Shown one piece after another: positions 58,107 through 64,000 of a stretch of DNA of 64,000 nt. A program made the position numbers and the translations under genes. This stretch comes from Asterias amurensis (taxonomy: Eukaryota > Echinodermata > Asteroidea > Forcipulatida > Asteriidae), in contig NC_092657.1 in assembly GCF_032118995.1 (NCBI RefSeq), forward strand, positions 2,477,891 through 2,541,890, in the 5' to 3' direction. Below the pieces are notes generated by a model. It was not told the origin of the DNA, made no database searches, and saw only the letters and a list, made by a program, of their open reading frames with translations. Within the stretch, counting starts at the first letter, position 1. Each line of letters starts with the position of its first letter.

Positions 58107-60594
58107 CTTTGCAGAGCGCCCTCTGTTGACCAAGAACCTCCTCATCCAAGTGGGCACTTCATGGTTTGATGATTTTATACATTTGGTCACCGTATGGGTT
58201 TGAATGTACATGCTGCAATGAAATTATTTCAGAGGTTGCTATGAAGGCCAAGTCACACTGCAGCGATAACGAAATCGATAACGATCACAACGCAAAGAGA
58301 ACGCATTCTGGTGGTTGGAATGCTCCACGCAGAATACGCCCACTCTCATTCGACCAATCGAGGGCGTGCATTGTTAACATCCTCGTTGTCGTTCTCGTTA
58401 TCAAGGCCTGTGTGATAAACAGTATGTATTTCAACCTTGATTTCTGACAGTCTCTGTAAAACCTTCAATTTTGACTTTGTTCCTCGACAACATTTCATTT
58501 TACAGAGTTATATTTTTTTTCCATCAGACTCTAGCAAAAATCTTCTATTGATTATTCCGTGATCGTGATGATGTCACAGTTTTATCGATCGCATGCACAG
58601 GTAGTTACACTCGGCCACGACAGACTACTGTTTTACAATGTTTTCTGTGTTACATAGAGTCCACATTTAGGATACAAAAAATAAATTTGAATTAAAAAAT
58701 CTTGAAAGTCTCAAGAAGCATTTGCCAAAATATTCCTTTTTGGCATCCACTCAATGTTGCTTCGTTGCTTCCCTTCCAGGGATTTTTGACGAGACGTTTC
58801 AGTATGGCGCCCTCGCTGCCAATAGCCAGGTTGAACTTGGCATTTCCGTAAAGGTTGGCCACACCCCGATATCCAAGTCTAACTTTGGACCACAAAGGGT
58901 TCGTGTAAAATAAAATCCAAGATGGTCGCAGAGATTATCAAATTTATACAACTGACAAAGTTGTACAACTGAAGAGAAAAAAAGTTTGTGCATTTGATGA
59001 AATATGGAAGGTGTGTTCTGAGAAAAATTTGCTAATACATGTGGGTACTTAATTTCCTCTTAAAAAGTAGCAATTTTTGTACAATTTGTTTGATCAACAC
59101 TGAATAAGAATTTAAAAAGTTGCAAATTTTATATTTATGCAGTTCACTCTACACCCCTCGATGAAAATCTCAATTGCAAACAAAGTTTTTGGGGATTTAT
59201 CATATCGGCAATGATCAAAAGGTCATTAAATGATAAAATGCATGTCATATTTGAAGAAAATAATCAAAAATCTTGGTGCCATTTCAAATGTTTCCATTCA
59301 ATAAACTGCCCTTTATAAGGAAAATGTATTGGCTTTGCCCTCTCAAAGATGAAGTTCCGGTTCCGTGACCAATGTCATGTCAGGAATGTCAGCTTCGAGA
59401 ATTAGAATTGCCTACAGTTTTTCAAATTTTATAATTTTATCATTTAACTCCAGGCCAGTGTGTAGCCTTGATTGAAGGGTTCAATGCAGAAATTGGAGCC
59501 TACATCATGTGTACATTAAGATCGGCTGTTCTCATGGGCCATTTGCACTGGCTGTATCTGTAATAATAATAGTTAGTTTTTATATAGTGCTTTTCACGCC
59601 CGAAAGGCGTCCTAGAGCGCTTGACATTATTACCCGTGGTCACTGGGCCTTAAATCATTCCTTAAACCATCTCAGCTCCCTGGGGAGTATACAGCCTTGT
59701 GCAACGAATATGCGCTTCTCGGCTAAATCAATCACAAGAACCATCTCTGCCCTCACAGGTACCCATTTACCCCTGGGTGGTGAGAAGCAATTATAGTTAA
59801 GTGTCTTGCTCAGGGACACAAGTATCACGACCGGGATTAGAACCACACTCTGCTGAACAGAAACACCAGAGCTTGAGTTCGGTGCTCTTATCCGCTCGAG
59901 TGGGCCAAGTTCACGCAAGGACTATCGTTGACCATAGTCTGACTAACATTGCCCGAACTCTGTGTATATGTAGTTAGACTACCCCAGTCGACTATTTGGA
60001 ACCAACTTACAAGGCATTGTCGCATCACTGGTTCCCAATAGCCGTTTTCATAGCACAGCGCAGAGTGGACCAATTATAACATGTTATAACAAAATGGTAA
60101 TGTGTGTTATGTTGAATGTCGTGTTTAATGACATGACAAGAGTCGTTCGCGTTACAACTTCCGTGCGCGTCACTATACAAACACCCGTTTACAGTTGATC
60201 CTTTAGAGAACTTGACCCTAGTTGTACACTGGCTGTATGCACAGGCTCTGTGGGTGTCGTGATCTTGCAACCAGACTAACCAATGAGATAAAGAGATTTT
60301 AAATTATGGGATTTTTGTGATTAATGATTGGTCAATTTATTTAAGTGCAAGTTTTACTGAATTATACAAGTAATTTGAAAGTTTTTTTTTTAAACTAAGG
60401 AATTTGTGTTTAACTAGGTACGACCACTTTATAGATGAAATACAGAATTCTGATTTAGGTATTGTTTTTTTTTACAGGTATATTTTTATTGGAACAATAT
60501 TTTGTTATAAATAACCTTTGTTTGTTTGATATTCACGTTTTATACATTGCAGTCATAAGGTAGTTTTACACTAAACATATTTAGTGTATTAAAC
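58107..60594. other. PLEKHF2 3' region and intergenic tract
   Basis: First candidate polyadenylation signal AATAAA at 58680-58685. A TIR-like element is at about 58244-58415 (CCAAGTCACACTGCAGCGAT facing CTTGATAACGAGAACGACAA). A fragment of the 'ccttggtgcc' repeat lies at 59270-59350, and a SINE at 59560-59905. No exon recognised. Confidence 0.45.
59560..59905 (-). repeat. tRNA-derived SINE (Leu/Ser-like head)
   Basis: Minus strand: GAGCGGATAAGAGCACCGAA head, GTGTTTCTGTTCAGCAGAGT, B box GGTTCTAATCCCGGTCGTGA, then the body 'cccaggggtaaatgggtacc' and tail 'gcgctctaggacgcc'. (TAA)n tail at 59560-59570. Confidence 0.8.
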
Positions 60595-60816
60595 TAAAGT
60601 GCTATTCACATGACGGCAATTTAACTGGGATCCCTCGCTTAATTTTAGCAAGGTTGTAAAATGTAGCAATGTTTGACAAGATGTAGCAAGAGAACATCGA
60701 CATTCGAGACAAAAATGGTTGTCCTTTCACACAAGGTACATTTTGTACAATTTTACGACCATGCTACAATTTAGCAAGGGACACTTGCTAAATTGCTCTC
60801 GTGTGAAAGGAGCTTT
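60595..60816. repeat. TIR element abutting an M1 copy
   Basis: AAAGTGCTATTCACATGACG faces CTCTCGTGTGAAAGGAGCTT, with 'caatttaac'/'gctaaattg' inner arms. The following M1 copy starts at this element's right end, inserted at TTAA. Confidence 0.65.
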
Positions 60817-61200
60817 AAAGGCAGTAGACACTATTGGTAATTGTCAAAGACTAGCCTCCACAGTTGGTGTATCTCAACGTATGCATAAAATAACAAACCT
60901 GCAAAAATTTGAGCTCAATCGGTCAAAGAACTTGCGAGATAACAATGAAAGAAAAAAACACCCTTGTCACACGAAGTTGTGTGCGTTAAGATGGTTGATT
61001 TCGAGACCTCAAGTTCTAAATCTGAGGTCTCGAAATCAAATTCGTGAAAAATTACTTCTTTCTCAAAAACTATGGCACTTCAGAGGGAGTCGTTTCTCAC
61101 ATGTTTTATACCATCAACCTCTCCCCATTACTCGTCACCAAGAAAGGTTTTATGCTAATAATTATTTTGAGTAATTACCAATAGTGTCCACTGCCTTTAA
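60815..61200. repeat. TIR element family M1, full-length copy
   Basis: TTAA at 60815-60818 and 61197-61200, both ends intact, central foldback 'gagacctcaagttctaaatctgaggtctc' present. Confidence 0.88.
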
Positions 61201-61255
61201 GGGTCTAAAAGAAAAGGTCTGTCCTCAAATTGTCCGTTTCTCTGAGTCAAGCAAT

Positions 61256-61855
61256 CAGGGCCTGATTTCATAGAGCTGCTTAAAGCCATTGGACACTTTC
61301 GGTAAACAGTATTGTCCAAGGCCCACACTTCTTGTACCACAACTTGTATATAAAATAACAAACCTGTGAAAATTTAGGCTCAATCGGTCATCGGATTCGG
61401 GAGAAAATAACGGGAAAACTCACCCTTGTTTCCCTATGTTTCGCAGTGTCATGACATGTGTTTAAAATAAGTCTGTAAATCTCGCTATCGAGAATTGATA
61501 TCGTTTTAATGTTTTCTCAAAAAGTAAAGCATTTCATGGAGTAATATTTCAAGATAAGTCTTTCACCATTACCTTCTGTAAACCCTGTAAATTCTTTGTA
61601 AATCTGTGAACTTAAAAAAAAAAAATTGTACCGAAAGTGTATAATGGCGTTAAGCACAAAAAGTAGCTAAGCAAAATTAAGCACAAGAAGTAGCTAAGCA
61701 CAATAAGATTTTGCTTCTTAGAATAAGGTTGTCAGTCAAACTACCACGTCACATCTGTACATTGTGTTCCTGTTTTCCAGCTAATTTCTGCTAATTGGTA
61801 AATTCTGTTTAGCAATTTTTTTTTTTAAGCAGCTCTATGTAATTATGCCCCATTT
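61256..61855. repeat. M3 element split by an M1-like element
   Basis: Left M3 end GGGCCTGATTTCATAGAGCT to 61279. The insert occupies 61280-61653 between TTAA copies. M3 continues TTAAGCACAAAAAGTAGCTA to AGCTCTATGTAATTATGCCCC near 61852. Confidence 0.8.
61280..61653. repeat. M1-like subfamily (GCCATTGGACACTTTCGGTA), nested
   Basis: TTAAAGCCATTGGACACTTT start and ACCGAAAGTGTATAATGGCG then TTAA at the end. The inner text parallels M1 ('tgtgaaaatttaggctcaatcggtcatcg') but the ends differ, so it is a distinct subfamily. Confidence 0.85.
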
Positions 61856-62184
61856 GTATCGAGAAACAAAGACTTTTGAGACGCTGGCGGCAGCAGACAT
61901 ATGTTCCTTTTTTGCGGCTCTGAGCGTGCAAACACTTGCTCGATATTTCGCATAACGTCTGAGCACATGCACTACTGGCGGAAACTGTTAAAGAAGACCG
62001 TCCGAAAGTCTCCCATTTTTTTGTTATTTGCACATGAGAAAGCATGACTGAAATGATGGCTGTTTGAAAATAAGGAGAAAGAGACTTTAAGAAAAAGTTT
62101 TTTCGACCATTTTCCCATACAAATTTTAAATTTAAAGGTGTTCTACAGGATTGCCAATCCTGTTTAATACTATAACCAATTCAT

Positions 62185-62571
62185 TTAAAGACACTGGACA
62201 CTATTGGTAATTGTCAGGGCCTAGTCTTCACAGTTGGTGTAACTCAACATTTTGCATGAAATAACAAACCTGTCAAAATTTGAGCTCAATCGGTCGTCAA
62301 AGAGAGAGATATTAATGAACGGAAAAAAAACACCCTTGTAACACCATGGTCACACAAAGTTGTGTGCTTTTGGATGCTTGATTTCGAGACCTCAAATTCT
62401 TAATCTGAGGTCTTGAAATCAAATTCGTTGAAAGGTACTCATATCTCGAAAACTGCGTTACTAGAGGGAGCTGATTCTCACAATGTTTTATATTATCAAC
62501 CTCTCCTCGTTACCAAGTGAGGTTTTATGATAATAATTTTAAGTAATTACCAATAGTGTCCACTGACTTAA
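62185..62571. repeat. TIR element family M1, diverged copy
   Basis: TTAA-flanked, starts AAAGACACTGGACACTATTG and ends with CAATAGTGTCCACTGACTTAA. Confidence 0.87.
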
Positions 62572-64000
62572 AAACTTTTCTACCAGAGAAGTTTTTTATT
62601 TCTTCAGCTAAGTTCTTAGTTTGTTTTTTAATTCAACCATTCTTACAAAAAAACATAGCCAAAGTATAAATTGTGTTTATTGTTTTACTTAAAATGTCTT
62701 TTTTTCTCCGATAGAGGCTTTGAAGCACAGAGTATTCTGACCTTAGAGCTATCACAAGCTTAAAATTGCTAAGCACAAATCCGTAAGCATAAATCGCCTG
62801 ATTTTAGCTTTCATGTAATACGGCCCATGTCCCTATTAATGTTCACAGACTGGTTTATAAAGATGCAGGTATTGCTTAAACCTTTCCTGCTGAGTGAAAA
62901 ATGAGCAGGATACCAGTCTGGGATGGTGCACAGGGAATTTCTTTCTGCTTGTAACCTTATTCTGGTTAGCATAATTTTGTTGTGCTTAGCTATTTGTTGT
63001 ACAAACTAGACCAGCATGCACCTAATTCCACGGTTAACGCATGATCAAATTTGGAAAATTTGTGTAAAAAAGAAAGTCTTTTTATAAGGTGTTCAAAGTA
63101 TAGAAGTTTTGTTCCATTTTTTATTTGATGAACATCATTTAAGACCAATCCTTTTTAAAGGAATGGACACCCCCTTTCGAGTATAAAAACTACTTGAACA
63201 TGAGAAACAGCTTCATCTGAAGTAATGTAGTGTATGAGAAAGATTTAATTTCTTACACAATTAATACAAGACTTTAGACCTGAAGCCTTTTATTATGCAT
63301 CTAAAAGCACACATTTCATTATTCTCTCGCAACTTCAATCACCAATTGAGTTCAAATTTTCACAGATATGTTATTTTATGCATAGGTTGGGATACACCAA
63401 GTGAGAATACTGGTCTTTGACAATTACAAAAGGTGTCCAGGGGTGAATTTCCTAAAGAGTTTAAAAGACTAGTCTTATCTTGAGTTAGGACAAGTTACTC
63501 GGACGAGTTATAACTTAGGACGAGTCGTTAGTTTTTAATATCTCCAATGACTCTTTGTGGAATCAACCCACCCCTGTGCCTTTAAGTAACAGACAAATCT
63601 AGTGGTAGGAAATCTTTCAGTGGTCCAAAAGGAGACAATTTTTGTATTGTGTATCAGTTTTGTTTGTTTATTTTTTGTTATTTATTTGATTTGTTTTCGT
63701 TTGACCTTTGTGTGTACAATTAAATGTGAATTATACTGTAATAAACTAAAAAAAGTCTGGACAGTAAACTTGTAATATATTGCAGTAATTATTCCTGTAA
63801 CTTGGGGGGAAATTGATGTAAATAATAAAACTATAAGGAATTGTTATTTGCATGCATTTCAAAAGAGTCCAGCATATCTTTTTTTTTTTTAAATAATAAT
63901 ATGGATTATTAGAAATATGATTGTAATCTTATGTTTAAACAAGTCAAGTAGTTTTCAGGAATTTTTTTAAAATATATGTTATTATGGAAAATCTATAAAT
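62572..64000. other. repeat-rich tail of the window
   Basis: M3-like fragments at 62740-63010. A diverged M1-like element at about 63158-63440 ('aaaggaatggacaccccct...aaggtgtccagg'). An M4 copy at 63434-63580. AATAAA at 63739. No exon recognised. Confidence 0.5.

Noticed and set aside
60719-61174. 151-codon frame
   Set aside because: It runs through a TIR element and a full M1 copy; repeat-derived.

Overview
The window reads as nuclear DNA from a marine invertebrate, most likely an echinoderm and probably a sea star. It is AT-rich. Its short genes are split into small exons by GT-AG introns, and the space between is packed with short terminal-inverted-repeat (TIR) elements, many flanked by TTAA, plus tRNA-derived SINEs. 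The dispersed element beginning AAAGGCAGTGGACACTATTGG resembles repeats I recall from echinoderm genomes; that taxonomic call is recognition, not a computed match.

Four host genes can be reconstructed by joining exons in frame. (1) An interleukin-17-like cytokine, + strand, exons 2-4 at 17987-19923. It has a cystine-rich IL-17 fold behind an unusually long acidic, Ser/Thr-rich pro-region. Its likely first coding exon (MNISYSNSMHLK with a consensus donor) sits inside a 1.69 kb segment present twice in tandem (9794-11484 and 11488-13178). (2) A two-domain cyclic nucleotide-binding protein of the CNBD2-like type, + strand, ten exons at 29681-35880, including one GC-AG intron. (3) Ribonuclease kappa (RNASEK), - strand, two exons at 39159-40716. 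(4) Phafin-2 / PLEKHF2 (PH plus FYVE), + strand, nine exons at 47769-58106, encoding 274 aa. A weak thrombospondin-type-1-like exon fragment lies near 1656-1796.

Layout: 1-9.8 kb is repeat-rich and gene-poor, with a cluster of TGCATATGCA palindromes near 2.05-2.45 kb. 9.8-13.2 kb is the tandem duplication. 13.2-19.9 kb holds the IL-17 gene, with a consensus kappa-B decamer and a TATA-like box upstream of exon 2. 20-26.5 kb is repeats. 26.6-29.15 kb is a minisatellite with a 30-bp unit and a 480-bp higher-order period. 29.7-36.5 kb is the CNBD2-like gene, followed by RNASEK. 41.4-44.5 kb holds a (TTA)n tract, a long palindrome and an internally deleted CR1-like LINE. 45.04-45.44 kb is a long hairpin. 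47.8-58.1 kb is PLEKHF2. The last 6 kb is nested TIR elements.

The genes are not an operon and show no evident shared pathway: a secreted cytokine, a putative cyclic-nucleotide-binding protein, an endosomal/V-ATPase-associated membrane protein and an endosomal PI3P effector. The most notable features are the IL-17 pro-region, the duplicated segment that may carry its first exon and promoter, the higher-order minisatellite, and several nested insertions.
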